A stretch of 64,000 bases of DNA from an uncultured Flavobacteriales bacterium (GTDB lineage Bacteria > Bacteroidota > Bacteroidia > Flavobacteriales_D > Crocinitomicaceae), in the NCBI GenBank assembly GCA_905480145.1, contig CAJQPA010000017.1, forward strand, positions 58,740 to 122,739. Reading direction: 5' to 3'. Numbering within the stretch: the stretch's first letter is position 1; each line of letters opens with the position of its first letter. Shown piece after piece: positions 52,595 to 62,192 of the stretch. Under the pieces are notes generated by a model. It ran no database searches. It worked only from the letters and a program-made list of their open reading frames with translations, and had not been told where the DNA came from. The position numbers and the translations under genes were made by a program.

Positions 52595-53860
52595 ATGAAC
52601 TCATTCACAATATCTCAAAAGTTTAAATACTTGTTTAGCCTTCCCGTAATTGTTGCCGCACTTGGTTATTTCGTTGATATTTATGATCTAACACTTTTCG
52701 GTATCGTTCGCGTTGAAAGTCTAAAAGCACTTGGATTGGATACTGAGAAAGTGGGGTCCTTAATTTTGAATTGGCAAATGTTTGGATTGCTAATAGGAGG
52801 TATTCTATGGGGGGTTCTTGGAGATAAAAAAGGTAGGCTTACGGTTTTGTTTGGATCAATTTTGGTTTATTCTCTAGCAAATATAGCGTGTGGATTTATG
52901 CCTCAACTCACATTTATGGATCAAACAACGCTTTATTGCATTCTTAGATTCGTTGCAGGAGTTGGATTGGCAGGAGAATTAGGCGCCGGGATAACATTGG
53001 TTTCCGAGTCTTTACCCAAAGAATTACGTGCTATTGGAACCTCTCTTGTTGCTGGATTTGGTCTTTTGGGAGCAGTTGTAGCAAAATTAACGGTAGGCTT
53101 TTCTGGAGATTGGACAGTTACTTATTTTATTGGAGGAGGGCTTGGTTTAGCCTTATTATTGCTTCGACTAGGAGTTGTTGAGTCAGGAATGTTCAATCAC
53201 ATTAAGCAAGATGATTCAGTAAAAAAAGGAAATTTCCTTTCCTTTTTTCAAAATAAAGAGAGATTCATAAAGTATATAAAATGCATTGCAATAGGTCTGC
53301 CAACATGGTTTTGTATTGGAATCTTTGCGTTTTTTGGAAATCAGTTTGCTGTGCCGTTGGGTATAGATGGAGAAATAGACCCTGGGAGTTGTATCATGTG
53401 GGCATATATTGGTATTTCAGCTGGTGATTTTGCCAGTGGATTTATTAGTCACCTTTTAAATTCAAGGAAGAAGGCAATTTTTTGGATGTTAATATTTACA
53501 TTGTTGGGGGTCATTCTTTTGTTGTTAGGTTTTGCTAAAACAGTCAATGGATATTACTTTTTCATGGCTTGGTTGGGATTAGGAACAGGTTATTGGGCAA
53601 TGTTTGCAACAATGGGGGCAGAACAGTTTGGAACAAATATAAGAGCTACCGCAGCAACTACGATTCCAAATATGGTGCGTGGAAGTCTGCCATTAATGGT
53701 GATTCTTTACAATTATATTAAAGAAGATTTTTTCACTCAGTCTAGTGATGGTGTAATTACAGCGGCACTAGTAGTAGGTTTGATTGTCTTCTCCCTTGCA
53801 TTTTATTCTACAGTAACTATCGAAGAAACACACAATAAAGATTTAGATTTTACAGAATAG
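52595..53860 (+). CDS. MFS transporter
   Basis: A 421-residue major facilitator superfamily protein with 12 predicted helices. The loop 2-3 motif is WGVLGDKKGRLTVLFGS; AGVGLAGELGAGITLVSESLPKELRAIG resembles the sugar/metabolite-porter branch. It lies 42 bases after the CLF gene and before a strong terminator, so it can be on the cluster transcript, but a separate function is possible. The substrate is not visible. Confidence 0.9.
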   Translation: MNSFTISQKFKYLFSLPVIVAALGYFVDIYDLTLFGIVRVESLKALGLDTEKVGSLILNWQMFGLLIGGILWGVLGDKKGRLTVLFGSILVYSLANIACGFMPQLTFMDQTTLYCILRFVAGVGLAGELGAGITLVSESLPKELRAIGTSLVAGFGLLGAVVAKLTVGFSGDWTVTYFIGGGLGLALLLLRLGVVESGMFNHIKQDDSVKKGNFLSFFQNKERFIKYIKCIAIGLPTWFCIGIFAFFGNQFAVPLGIDGEIDPGSCIMWAYIGISAGDFASGFISHLLNSRKKAIFWMLIFTLLGVILLLLGFAKTVNGYYFFMAWLGLGTGYWAMFATMGAEQFGTNIRATAATTIPNMVRGSLPLMVILYNYIKEDFFTQSSDGVITAALVVGLIVFSLAFYSTVTIEETHNKDLDFTE

Positions 53861-53915
53861 TAAAACACCGAAATGTGGTAAGGTATGTGCTCTAAGGACG
53901 AAAATTTTAATTCTG

Positions 53916-53942
53916 AAACAGAGCGTGTTACACTCTGTTTTT
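53916..53942 (+). terminator. Intrinsic terminator after the MFS gene (end of the cluster transcript)
   Basis: An 8-bp perfect stem AAACAGAG/CTCTGTTT (53916-53923 and 53933-53940) with a 9-base loop is followed by a short T run. It lies 55 bases after the MFS stop and marks the likely end of the cluster transcript. Confidence 0.75.
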
Positions 53943-53996
53943 GTGACTTGATTAATGATTCCTATAGGTTCGCTTAACTTAATATAAAATCAGTTT

Positions 53997-54024
53997 TTGT
54001 TCTCATGAATTAAATGTATTTTTG
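53997..54024 (+). promoter_or_regulatory. Flavobacterial promoter of the RND exporter gene
   Basis: TTG at 53997-53999, a 17-base spacer, and TATTTTTG at 54017-54024 agree with the TTG-N17-23-TAnnTTTG promoter of Bacteroidota. The RND ATG is 27 bases further. This is the most complete promoter match in the window. Confidence 0.65.
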
Positions 54025-54051
54025 TCTCTTAAATAAAGAATTGAAAAGTCC

Positions 54052-56703
54052 ATGTGGCAGTCATTAGCGAATTTGATTTTACGAAATAGGTTTACCATCA
54101 TTGGAATAATCGCGCTGTTGACTGTTTTCTTTGCATATCATGCGGCAACTGGTTTAAAGTTGGACAATAAATATGGAATTCTTCTTCCTAAAAATGCAGA
54201 AGCTAAACTTGATTACGATCGGTTTAAATCTATGTTTGGTGAAGATGGTGGAACGCTCGTTATTGCTATTCAAACAGATTCTCTGTATACTGAAGAACGT
54301 TTTTTAAAATGGCAAGAATTGGGTGATTCAATTCTACAATACGACGGTGTCGAATCTGTAATTTCTGAAGCTACTTTATACGGTATTACTAATAATCGGG
54401 AAGAGAAAAAATTTGACGCTCATCCTGTTTTTTCGGACACCCGATTTCAAGACAAATCAATAGACTCAATCAGGAGAGAAATTAAGAATAATCCTCTGTT
54501 AGAAGGCTTGCTTTATAATTCTGATGAGAAGATTTCACTAATGATGATTTCTGTTAACGAAGAATTTATTTCGCATCAAAAAAAGTCTAGAGTAGTCCTA
54601 GATGTTGAAGCGGTCGCAGAATCGTATAGTTCTTATTTTGGCGCCCCTAAATATGCTGGACTTCCTCATTTAAGAGTCGTTATTGGAAAACAAATTTTGA
54701 AAGAAATGTATGTCTTTATTGGGCTACTAATAGTGATCACTTCATTGCTCATTTATTTGTTTTTTAGATCGCTCAGAGTCGTCTTTATATGCATGTTAAT
54801 TGTCAGTATAGCCGTAATATGGTCTATGGGAACAATTGGCGCATTGAATTTCAATATCACAATAATAATGGCTTTGATCCCGCCATTGATGATTGTAATA
54901 GGCATACCCAATTGTATTTTTCTGATCACCAAATTTCACCAAGAAATTTTGGAACACGGAAATAAAGTGAAAGCATTGACACGTGTGATCAAGAAAATTG
55001 GAACAGCAACATTCTTAACGAACCTAACAACTGCCCTTGGGTTTTTGACTTTTGTTACAACGAATTCTCCTAAATTAATGCAGTTCGGTATATGCGCTGC
55101 GATCAATATCATTCTTGTTTTTGTTATATCAATATCTGTTCTTCCAATTTTTATTTCATTATCTGGAGAACCGAAAAAGAAACATTTAAAACATTTAGAA
55201 AGAAATTTAGCGGTCGGCCTTTTGAATAGCCTTGTTGAAATTACATTGAACCATAGAAAATGGGTTTATGTTGCTACAATTTCTTTGGTGGTGATGAGTA
55301 TCATTGGGATGACGCGCATTAAAGCAACAGGAAACTTAACGGGAGATTTACCGAAAGACCATCAGATTTCTAAGGATTTTCATTTTATTCAAGATAATTT
55401 TGGAGGTTCAATTCCTTTTGAAATTATGATCAATTATAAGGAAAAGAGTCGATTAGCAAAACCAACGACTCTCCGTAAAATTGAAGCGATTCAAAAACAT
55501 TATGAAAAAGACACCTTATTTGCAAAGTTCATTTCTTATGTAGATTTCTTGAAAGCTGTGAACATGGCTTATCATGATAATGACTCTACAAAATTTAGAT
55601 TGGTTACAAGGTCAAGAGATTTAAGTAAACTTAAAAAGTACCTTGACAATTCGATTGAGGTTAATTCTGGAGGTTCTGGGATTGCGATCAATGAATTGGT
55701 TGATACATCAAACTATGTTCTTAGAGTTCGGTCGCAGATGAAAGATATTGGTTCGTATGAGATTTCGGATAAAGCGGATATCATGCAACTTGAAATTGAT
55801 TCAATCCTTAATCCCAACAAAACGAAATTAGAAGCTTTGTATTCTTCTTTTTTGACTTCAAACAATACTGAGTATTTGGATACAATTATTTATGAGAACT
55901 CAGCGGTTTTTAATTCATTGTCAAAAATTCTTAGCTCGGGCAATGAAGATCTTCAATTCGAGATAGATTCCGATCCAGATTTGATTAAATCATACTATAG
56001 CAAGGCCGGTTTTATTGAGAATGTTAGGGAAGCAATCAATAATGAGTATTTTGATTTAACATTAACAGGAACTTCAATTGTAGCATCTAATGGTACGAAG
56101 TACATGGTGATAAACCTCTTTACTAGTTTGTTGTTTGCCATTTTGGCGATTTCTATACTAATGGCAATTTTGTTTCGATCATGGAGAATGGTACTGGTTT
56201 CTTTAGTGCCAAATTTCATCCCTCTTTTGTTTACAGCTGGAGTTATGGGGTGGTTTGGAATCCCATTGAAACCATCAACATTATTGGTATTTAGTATTGC
56301 ATTCGGAATATCTGTGGATGACACCATTCATTATCTTGCTAAATACAGACAAGAGCTAAAAACGAAACAGTGGGACTTGAAAGAATGTGTTATCATGGCA
56401 ATTCGTGAAGCAGGATTGGGGATGTTTTATACTTCTATTGTTCTTTTTTGTGGATTTTCAACATTTTCATTTTCTCAGTTTGGAGGAACTCAGGCTTTAG
56501 GAATGCTAGTTTCATTAACCTTATTGGTTGCAATGATTACAAACCTGGTGATTTTACCGACGTTACTTCTTTCACTAGAAAGGCGATTAACAACAAGGTC
56601 GTTTGAAGAGCCATATTTTGATGCATATGCAGAAGAATCAGATTTAGATTGGGGCACTTTAGAAGTGAAAACAACCATTCTTTCAGAATCTGATGAAGTT
56701 TAA
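54052..56703 (+). CDS. RND/MMPL family exporter
   Basis: An 883-residue inner-membrane protein with the twofold RND layout: an N-terminal helix, a large periplasmic domain (about 45-215), helices 2-6, a linker, then a second set with its own loop and helices 8-12. Membrane motifs include MALIPPLMIVIGIPNCIFLITKF and VFSIAFGISVDDTIHYLAKYRQE (conserved Asp pair of the proton relay in SVDDT). MMPL-type RND proteins move lipids or hopanoids. It has its own promoter after a terminator and precedes a polyprenyl synthase by 33 bases, so isoprenoid or lipid export is a fair inference. Confidence 0.9.
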   Translation: MWQSLANLILRNRFTIIGIIALLTVFFAYHAATGLKLDNKYGILLPKNAEAKLDYDRFKSMFGEDGGTLVIAIQTDSLYTEERFLKWQELGDSILQYDGVESVISEATLYGITNNREEKKFDAHPVFSDTRFQDKSIDSIRREIKNNPLLEGLLYNSDEKISLMMISVNEEFISHQKKSRVVLDVEAVAESYSSYFGAPKYAGLPHLRVVIGKQILKEMYVFIGLLIVITSLLIYLFFRSLRVVFICMLIVSIAVIWSMGTIGALNFNITIIMALIPPLMIVIGIPNCIFLITKFHQEILEHGNKVKALTRVIKKIGTATFLTNLTTALGFLTFVTTNSPKLMQFGICAAINIILVFVISISVLPIFISLSGEPKKKHLKHLERNLAVGLLNSLVEITLNHRKWVYVATISLVVMSIIGMTRIKATGNLTGDLPKDHQISKDFHFIQDNFGGSIPFEIMINYKEKSRLAKPTTLRKIEAIQKHYEKDTLFAKFISYVDFLKAVNMAYHDNDSTKFRLVTRSRDLSKLKKYLDNSIEVNSGGSGIAINELVDTSNYVLRVRSQMKDIGSYEISDKADIMQLEIDSILNPNKTKLEALYSSFLTSNNTEYLDTIIYENSAVFNSLSKILSSGNEDLQFEIDSDPDLIKSYYSKAGFIENVREAINNEYFDLTLTGTSIVASNGTKYMVINLFTSLLFAILAISILMAILFRSWRMVLVSLVPNFIPLLFTAGVMGWFGIPLKPSTLLVFSIAFGISVDDTIHYLAKYRQELKTKQWDLKECVIMAIREAGLGMFYTSIVLFCGFSTFSFSQFGGTQALGMLVSLTLLVAMITNLVILPTLLLSLERRLTTRSFEEPYFDAYAEESDLDWGTLEVKTTILSESDEV

Positions 56704-56736
56704 ATATAATAAAGGCTTAAACATTATTGATTAATA

Positions 56737-57705
56737 ATGACTGAATTAAAAGATTACACCGCATACATTGATAAGAGTTTAAACGAACTTAATTTTCCTT
56801 CTAAGCCTTCAGAGCTTTACGATCCTATTCGTTATTTTTTGAATATTGGAGGGAAACGAATTCGTCCAATACTTACTCTTTTAGGCGCAGAATTATTCGG
56901 ATGTGATAAGGGATCAGCCATTTCACAAGCGTTGTCTATAGAAGTATTTCACAATTTCACATTGGTGCATGATGATATTATGGATGAAGCTCCGTTAAGA
57001 AGGAATCAAGCAACAATTCATCAAAAATGGAATACAAATGTTGGTATTCTGTCTGGAGATGTGATGATCATTAAGGCGTATCAATTACTCTGTCAAATTA
57101 GTGCGGAAAAATTACCTGAAGCTTTAGAAGTTTTTAGTAAAACCGCGGTTGAGGTGTGTGAAGGTCAGCAGATGGATATGGATTTTGAATCTAGGCATGA
57201 CGTGACGATTGCTGAATATGTTGAAATGATTCGTTTAAAAACATCTGTTCTTTTGGGAGCAGCTTTATCAATAGGGGCGATTGTTGCCAACGCTTCAGAA
57301 AAAGACAAAAAGAATATTTATGCTTTTGGTCAAAACATCGGAATAGCATTTCAAATACAAGATGATATTTTAGATTTGTACGCCGACCCACTTAAATTTG
57401 GAAAGCAAGTAGGTGGCGATGTGATTGCGAATAAAAAAACAATACTTTATTTAACGGCATTAACGGATGCAACTAAAGAACAAAGAGAGATTCTTAAGCA
57501 GCTTGATAATGAAAAGAACATTGAGTTGAAAATTAAACGCACACGTCAGTTGTTTGACCAATTGAAGGTCAAAGAGTCATGCAAAGAAAGAATGCAATCT
57601 TATTATTCGCAAGCCAAAGAAAACTTAAGTGAAATAGAAGTTCCAGAAAACAACAAACGAAAGTTATTGGAATTGGCTAGCTACCTAATGGATCGCGAGA
57701 TATAA
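56737..57705 (+). CDS. Polyprenyl (octaprenyl-type) diphosphate synthase
   Basis: A 322-residue trans-prenyltransferase. The first aspartate-rich motif is LVHDDIMDEAPLRR (DDxxD) and the second FQIQDDILDLYAD. GGKRIRPILTLLGAELF and KTSVLLGAALSIGA are typical. The length fits an octaprenyl/heptaprenyl-type enzyme making the quinone side chain, but chain length cannot be stated firmly. It follows the RND exporter gene in the same direction. Confidence 0.94.
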   Translation: MTELKDYTAYIDKSLNELNFPSKPSELYDPIRYFLNIGGKRIRPILTLLGAELFGCDKGSAISQALSIEVFHNFTLVHDDIMDEAPLRRNQATIHQKWNTNVGILSGDVMIIKAYQLLCQISAEKLPEALEVFSKTAVEVCEGQQMDMDFESRHDVTIAEYVEMIRLKTSVLLGAALSIGAIVANASEKDKKNIYAFGQNIGIAFQIQDDILDLYADPLKFGKQVGGDVIANKKTILYLTALTDATKEQREILKQLDNEKNIELKIKRTRQLFDQLKVKESCKERMQSYYSQAKENLSEIEVPENNKRKLLELASYLMDREI

Positions 57706-57735
57706 TTTCATCTAACTCAATCTATCCTGAAATTT

Positions 57736-59106
57736 TTAAAGAGTCGCAGTTTTTTCTGACGCTTTGGCTAAGTTAATTTCATAATGACCCACTAAGGCAT
57801 GTCTTTCGAAGGAAAGTAACCATACGTGTATGACATTAGGGTTCTCTTTGTCCAAGTGCAACAATGGCCCGTCAATTCCAATTTTGTGACTATCCAGCCA
57901 ATTTCCGTCTTTGTTTAATAATACGCCAAAATAAGGGTTGTCTAGGCTACACAACTTTTCGTGGGATTCGCAATCCTCATAAAAAGGATGATTTCCTATC
58001 CCCATTGGGTAGGGGTTTCCAGAGTTACATTCTTCAGTGGTTAACTTTGGAAGCTTTGAAAAGTCCATTCCTCCAAAAATGAATTGTGTCTCTTCGCCAT
58101 TCTCTCTAGAGAAAACCAATTTTAATTCATCGTGTATTTTTGATTCGGTCCCAATAGTTTTCCTATATTCAACATTTTCCAAACTATAAAAACGCCCTAA
58201 TTCTGTTGTTCTAGGATCCTTTCTGTTATAAAAACCAGGGGAAGAGAAAGTTGCAAAAAGTGCTGAGTCTGTATGAAAATCGGCCATCTTAGAATACCTA
58301 GTTGGATATATGATAGCAATTTCTTTCTTCTTTCTTTCTCCGTGAAGCGGATACATTTCATTATCATGATTGATAAAATTAACTTCATGTGACTCATTCA
58401 CTTTTCGAATTAAGTCAAGGTTTAAGCTTTCATTTTTCGGATCTTTCCAATCCACCATGTGTTGGGCAAATTTTTCAAACTTATCATGGTTTCTTTCTTC
58501 AAATAAATCTTTGTAAAGCTGTTTTGGAAAATCAAACCACCCATGGTAAAACACCTGGTCCTTGCCATTAACGTTGCAATAGAAAAATAATTCCCACAAA
58601 TATGAACTGAGACAATTTCTTGCTAAATCTATTCTAGTTATTAGTTCTCCGTTAACTGTAAAGTTTTTTGGTAAAGCATTTGTCAAAGCGTTTCCGGTCC
58701 ATTTTACTTGATTGCGATTCCATTCTTGATTCACCACTGAAATTAATGTCATATAATCGTCACCTTTCGCGCATCTTGGGATCGAAGGGATAAACTCCAT
58801 CAAATGAATGTCATTCATAACAACCGTATCATCAGCAGTATTTTCAGGTGAAATTGTTAAATTAAATGCACGTCCATCCTGGGTGAAAGTAATTGACTTC
58901 ATAGCTGTATTCGTATATTTCTCATGCCGAATTGTAATGTCAGGGTTATCAGGATAATCTGTATCAGAAAGTTCTATTAGTTCGGCAGAAACGGCTATAT
59001 GATTAACGATTTCATTTAAAGTGATGACTTCCTTGTTTTCAGAAGAACAACTGCTTAAAAGTAATGCACTGACAAATAAAGAAAAGTTAATGATTGATAA
59101 TTTCAT
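57736..59106 (-). CDS. Lipoprotein of unknown function
   Basis: A 456-residue protein. ATG at 59106 gives MKLSIINFSLFVSALLLSSC, a signal peptide with lipobox Cys20; an upstream TTG at 59121 only adds five residues. The mature part has long beta-rich stretches and acidic loops, with Cys-containing segments (CESHEKLCSLDNPYFGV) and blocks such as ENADDTVVMNDIHLMEFIP. I do not recognise a family. A TATATTTG element four bases before the ATG points to a near-leaderless mRNA. It stands alone, convergent with the polyprenyl synthase. Confidence 0.8.
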   Translation of the reverse strand: MKLSIINFSLFVSALLLSSCSSENKEVITLNEIVNHIAVSAELIELSDTDYPDNPDITIRHEKYTNTAMKSITFTQDGRAFNLTISPENTADDTVVMNDIHLMEFIPSIPRCAKGDDYMTLISVVNQEWNRNQVKWTGNALTNALPKNFTVNGELITRIDLARNCLSSYLWELFFYCNVNGKDQVFYHGWFDFPKQLYKDLFEERNHDKFEKFAQHMVDWKDPKNESLNLDLIRKVNESHEVNFINHDNEMYPLHGERKKKEIAIIYPTRYSKMADFHTDSALFATFSSPGFYNRKDPRTTELGRFYSLENVEYRKTIGTESKIHDELKLVFSRENGEETQFIFGGMDFSKLPKLTTEECNSGNPYPMGIGNHPFYEDCESHEKLCSLDNPYFGVLLNKDGNWLDSHKIGIDGPLLHLDKENPNVIHVWLLSFERHALVGHYEINLAKASEKTATL

Positions 59107-59110
59107 GGTG

Positions 59111-59118
59111 CAAATATA
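59111..59118 (-). promoter_or_regulatory. -7 promoter element of the lipoprotein gene
   Basis: Minus-strand TATATTTG matches TAnnTTTG and ends four bases before the ATG at 59106. No good -33 TTG is found at the usual distance. The arrangement copies that at sufS. Confidence 0.45.
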
Positions 59119-59300
59119 CAATGAGTTTAAAGTATTCTTAAAGGAAAAAGCCCATTATCTTAATATTCTAGTGAAGAGGGTTTTAATTTACCTGAATCTT
59201 AAGTTGAAATGAGAGTTGTTAATGCTTACTTTTCTTCTTAGAAGTGTTGAATAGTTGTGTGTTTGAATGCATAACTTTGCATGATTAAAGTGTTTTTGAT

Positions 59301-60554
59301 TTAGAAAAATTGACCAAAGCCAAAAGTGAATCCTTGCTGATTAAGATCTAGGGAGTTGACAGAATAATCCAATCTCAAACAAGTCTTGAACCATTTTTTA
59401 AGATGGAAACGGATTCCCATTCCAGTGAATAAATAATGTTGCTCTCTTTTAAACAAAGATGAAAAATTTCTTCCTGGCATTCTAGTAGTGCCGTAATCAG
59501 CGAAAACAGCGCCTTGAATTGAAAAAGCGTCTCTAGAGATAAAAGAGTTTCTATATTCTATATTCCCAATAAATTCTGCAGTTCCCCGCTCTATTCTGTT
59601 TCCAATTCCACGAACGTTTAATATTCCATCTAGAACGAAAGGTGAAAATGGACTCATGTTATTGGTCGAAATACCGAGGCTCAGCTTCCCCGCAATATTT
59701 CCTCGTTCACCAAGAATAGCGTATTGATTGATTTGAGCAATAAATTTGGTAAAACTATTCTCTGGATAACCTTTTGTGAATATCGATTCAACATACAAAA
59801 GAGCTTTTGTTCCTTCGATGTATTCATAGGTGTTTTGTGTGGTGTTATATTCCAAACTAGACCTCAATTGATATTTTTGGAAATAAATAATGCTCGTTGG
59901 AATGAAGAATCCTTGGTCCAGTTGTTCATATTTTTCCTGCATGAATTGACCACCTAATCCGAATTTTATTTTGTCAACCAACCAGGCATGGCCTCCAAGA
60001 GATATTGAGTTGTTGTCAAAATTAAAGAAACTGACGGTATCGCTTTCGTACAAGGGTTCTATAGTTGCGTTTCTTGAAATGGAAAATTCATGTCCCGTAA
60101 ATCGATTCGAGTGTCTTTTTTGAGAATGAAAGAGTATAAATGAGTGTCGAGCATAATATTGATAAATGATTCCAAAATTCTGAGCTCTTCCGAGGAAATT
60201 AATGAAGTTCACCCCTGCGGTCAGTTTCAATTGATCTTTAAACCCTGAGAGTGATAGAATTGGATAGATGTAGAAAGCTTCTTTAACATAGATTGACACG
60301 TCGACTTTTTCATTAGAAATCGTCGTTTCTGAGTATACATCAAAGAACAAGTTCATGTTTTTAAGTAACTCAATATCTTTTGCCAGTTGAATTGAATCAA
60401 AGGGTTGATTTTCTTTCGTTTCTAATAATTTGATTAAATAAGACTCTTTTGTTTTGGTTAACCCGGAAAATGTGATAGATGAGATGAACCGTGTTTGGGC
60501 GTAATTATAGCTGTTAAATAATAAAAATAGAACTATAATCAACCATCTATTCAT
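59301..60554 (-). CDS. Outer-membrane protein with one POTRA domain and BamA-like barrel
   Basis: A 417-residue protein: signal peptide (ends NYAQ), one POTRA-like domain (about 22-95: FISSITFSGLTKTKESYLIKLLETKENQPFDSIQLAKDIELLKN), then an Omp85/surface-antigen-type beta-barrel to a C-terminal aromatic end (GFGQFF). The RGIGNRIERGTAEFIGNIEYR block contains the barrel-lid arginine motif (RGxG...). BamA has five POTRAs, so this is a short Omp85-type protein. It follows the DUF547-barrel gene by three bases. Confidence 0.85.
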   Translation of the reverse strand: MNRWLIIVLFLLFNSYNYAQTRFISSITFSGLTKTKESYLIKLLETKENQPFDSIQLAKDIELLKNMNLFFDVYSETTISNEKVDVSIYVKEAFYIYPILSLSGFKDQLKLTAGVNFINFLGRAQNFGIIYQYYARHSFILFHSQKRHSNRFTGHEFSISRNATIEPLYESDTVSFFNFDNNSISLGGHAWLVDKIKFGLGGQFMQEKYEQLDQGFFIPTSIIYFQKYQLRSSLEYNTTQNTYEYIEGTKALLYVESIFTKGYPENSFTKFIAQINQYAILGERGNIAGKLSLGISTNNMSPFSPFVLDGILNVRGIGNRIERGTAEFIGNIEYRNSFISRDAFSIQGAVFADYGTTRMPGRNFSSLFKREQHYLFTGMGIRFHLKKWFKTCLRLDYSVNSLDLNQQGFTFGFGQFF

Positions 60555-60557
60555 GTC

Positions 60558-62138
60558 TTATGGTAAGAACTTGATTCCTAAATTGAACGTGTTTCCAAGA
60601 CCAGAATTTCTGCCTCTCCAGAAGTTGGTGTACAATAATTCTAAATTCATTTTCTTCATTATTTGGTATTTGAAACCAAGGCCAGACGCTGTATAGTTCG
60701 AAGGCACTAACCAATCGTTCGAGTTTCCTGGGTCTATATCATTTGTATAACGATGAACATGCTGCGTCATTGCATAAACGGTTATTTTTGGAGTTGGAAA
60801 ATAGCTTAAAAATGCGCTTGCTGGAAGATCTAACATTCCAATTTGCTCTTTGTTACTTTTAAAACGGAACAGCAAATCTAACTCTGTGAATAGTTGAAAT
60901 TTTCCGAAATTCTTTGTGTAGAAAAATTGATTCCAGAAAGTAATACGATTCCAATCAGCCCAGAATAAACTTCTTTCTGGCGTGTATAGGCCCTCTGGGT
61001 GTTCGATGGTCGGGATGGAAAGGGTACTCTGAAAAGTGAAGTTATTGACATTCTTAAAAGGTTGAACCTTTACCCGAAATCCAGCGGAAGTTAATCCAAC
61101 GCGGCTAGAGTCATTGTTTTTATAGGCGAGTGCTTGAGATACGCCCGAAAATGTTGAGTTACTCGACCTTCCTGAAGATCTAAAACTTAAATCAATACCA
61201 AGATTAACCCTTTTATTTTTGGTCGTTCCAAGGGTAATTTGAAGTAAATGAGTGAAAAAAGAAGTTCGGTACCCTGTGTAATCTTGTCCGAGCCAATTGT
61301 TCTTAGATTCTGTGTATAAAGAGTTGAATAGGGTAAAGTCCATTTTTCCTCGCGCCAATAAACTACCTGCTGTGAAATATTGTAAGTTTGGAGATGCTTC
61401 ATCATGACCAATGAGTTGAATCGATGGAACTACTCTGTTGGCAGAATTTAATGCCCAATTGTAAGTGAAGTGTCTAATTTTAAAGGATTCATTCAATGGT
61501 GTAGCTCTGAATTGATTCAAGTATTCAATGATTTCTTGATCATTTTTCCCAAAATCATTTCGGTACCAATCAACAATTTTAGACATGTAAATTGTTTTTT
61601 CTGCTGGTCGTTCATACAAAAATGACTCTCCACTTAATGCTTGCCTCGTTCGCTGTGTCAGCTGTTCATCTATTTTTTCTGGGGTATAAGCAAAGTTTGC
61701 AATAGGAGGACAGCTCAGAGCTCCACAAACTAGCCCAAAGTGCAGTCGAGCGTCTTTGTATTTTTTGCGAAGCATTTTATTTTCAAGATCATTTAAGGAG
61801 GTGTTTTTACCATTTATCATTGTGGTTGCATCTGAGAAAAATCCTGTATCAGAATTAGTAGACTGAATAGGTTCGTTTAAAGTGATTTTATAAATAACGA
61901 TTAAATTATAAGCATTGACTAAAAATGCTTTCTCCTCATGTTCTGTGATTTTATGTATTGAAATATGGCTGATTAATTCGTTCAGTAATGGGTCCTTTTT
62001 TGCGGCTTGGTAGTCTACGGTGTTATTCTGACAGTGTTTTTCAAAGAATGAATGGGCTTTTGAAAAAAAGTCAATTTCAGACTGGGTATGTCCTTTGAAG
62101 GTTAAAAGAGATACTAATAGAATAAAGAGAAGTTTCAT
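60558..62138 (-). CDS. DUF547 domain fused to an outer-membrane beta-barrel
   Basis: A 526-residue protein. A signal peptide is followed by a DUF547 domain (about 20-235: EKAFLVNAYNLIVIYKI, ARLHFGLVCGALSCPPIA, VDWYRNDFGKNDQEI). This family has a Cys/His papain-like arrangement but unknown activity. From about residue 240 to the end, alternating hydrophobic/polar strands with aromatic girdles (FQSTLSIPTIE, FQLFTELDLLFRFKSN, GLGFKYQIMKKMNLELLYTNF) suggest an outer-membrane barrel. The combination is uncommon. It lies between a sensor kinase and a POTRA-barrel gene in the same direction. Confidence 0.82.
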   Translation of the reverse strand: MKLLFILLVSLLTFKGHTQSEIDFFSKAHSFFEKHCQNNTVDYQAAKKDPLLNELISHISIHKITEHEEKAFLVNAYNLIVIYKITLNEPIQSTNSDTGFFSDATTMINGKNTSLNDLENKMLRKKYKDARLHFGLVCGALSCPPIANFAYTPEKIDEQLTQRTRQALSGESFLYERPAEKTIYMSKIVDWYRNDFGKNDQEIIEYLNQFRATPLNESFKIRHFTYNWALNSANRVVPSIQLIGHDEASPNLQYFTAGSLLARGKMDFTLFNSLYTESKNNWLGQDYTGYRTSFFTHLLQITLGTTKNKRVNLGIDLSFRSSGRSSNSTFSGVSQALAYKNNDSSRVGLTSAGFRVKVQPFKNVNNFTFQSTLSIPTIEHPEGLYTPERSLFWADWNRITFWNQFFYTKNFGKFQLFTELDLLFRFKSNKEQIGMLDLPASAFLSYFPTPKITVYAMTQHVHRYTNDIDPGNSNDWLVPSNYTASGLGFKYQIMKKMNLELLYTNFWRGRNSGLGNTFNLGIKFLP

Positions 62139-62192
62139 AATTTTGAAAAATGAATTTTCTTTGGAACGCGAAACAAAAGAATTCCTTACAAA

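Noticed and set aside
43073..53860. Horizontally acquired island
   Set aside because: No integrase, tRNA, direct repeats or obvious change in base composition borders the cluster by eye. Transfer cannot be shown without a computation of composition and phylogeny.
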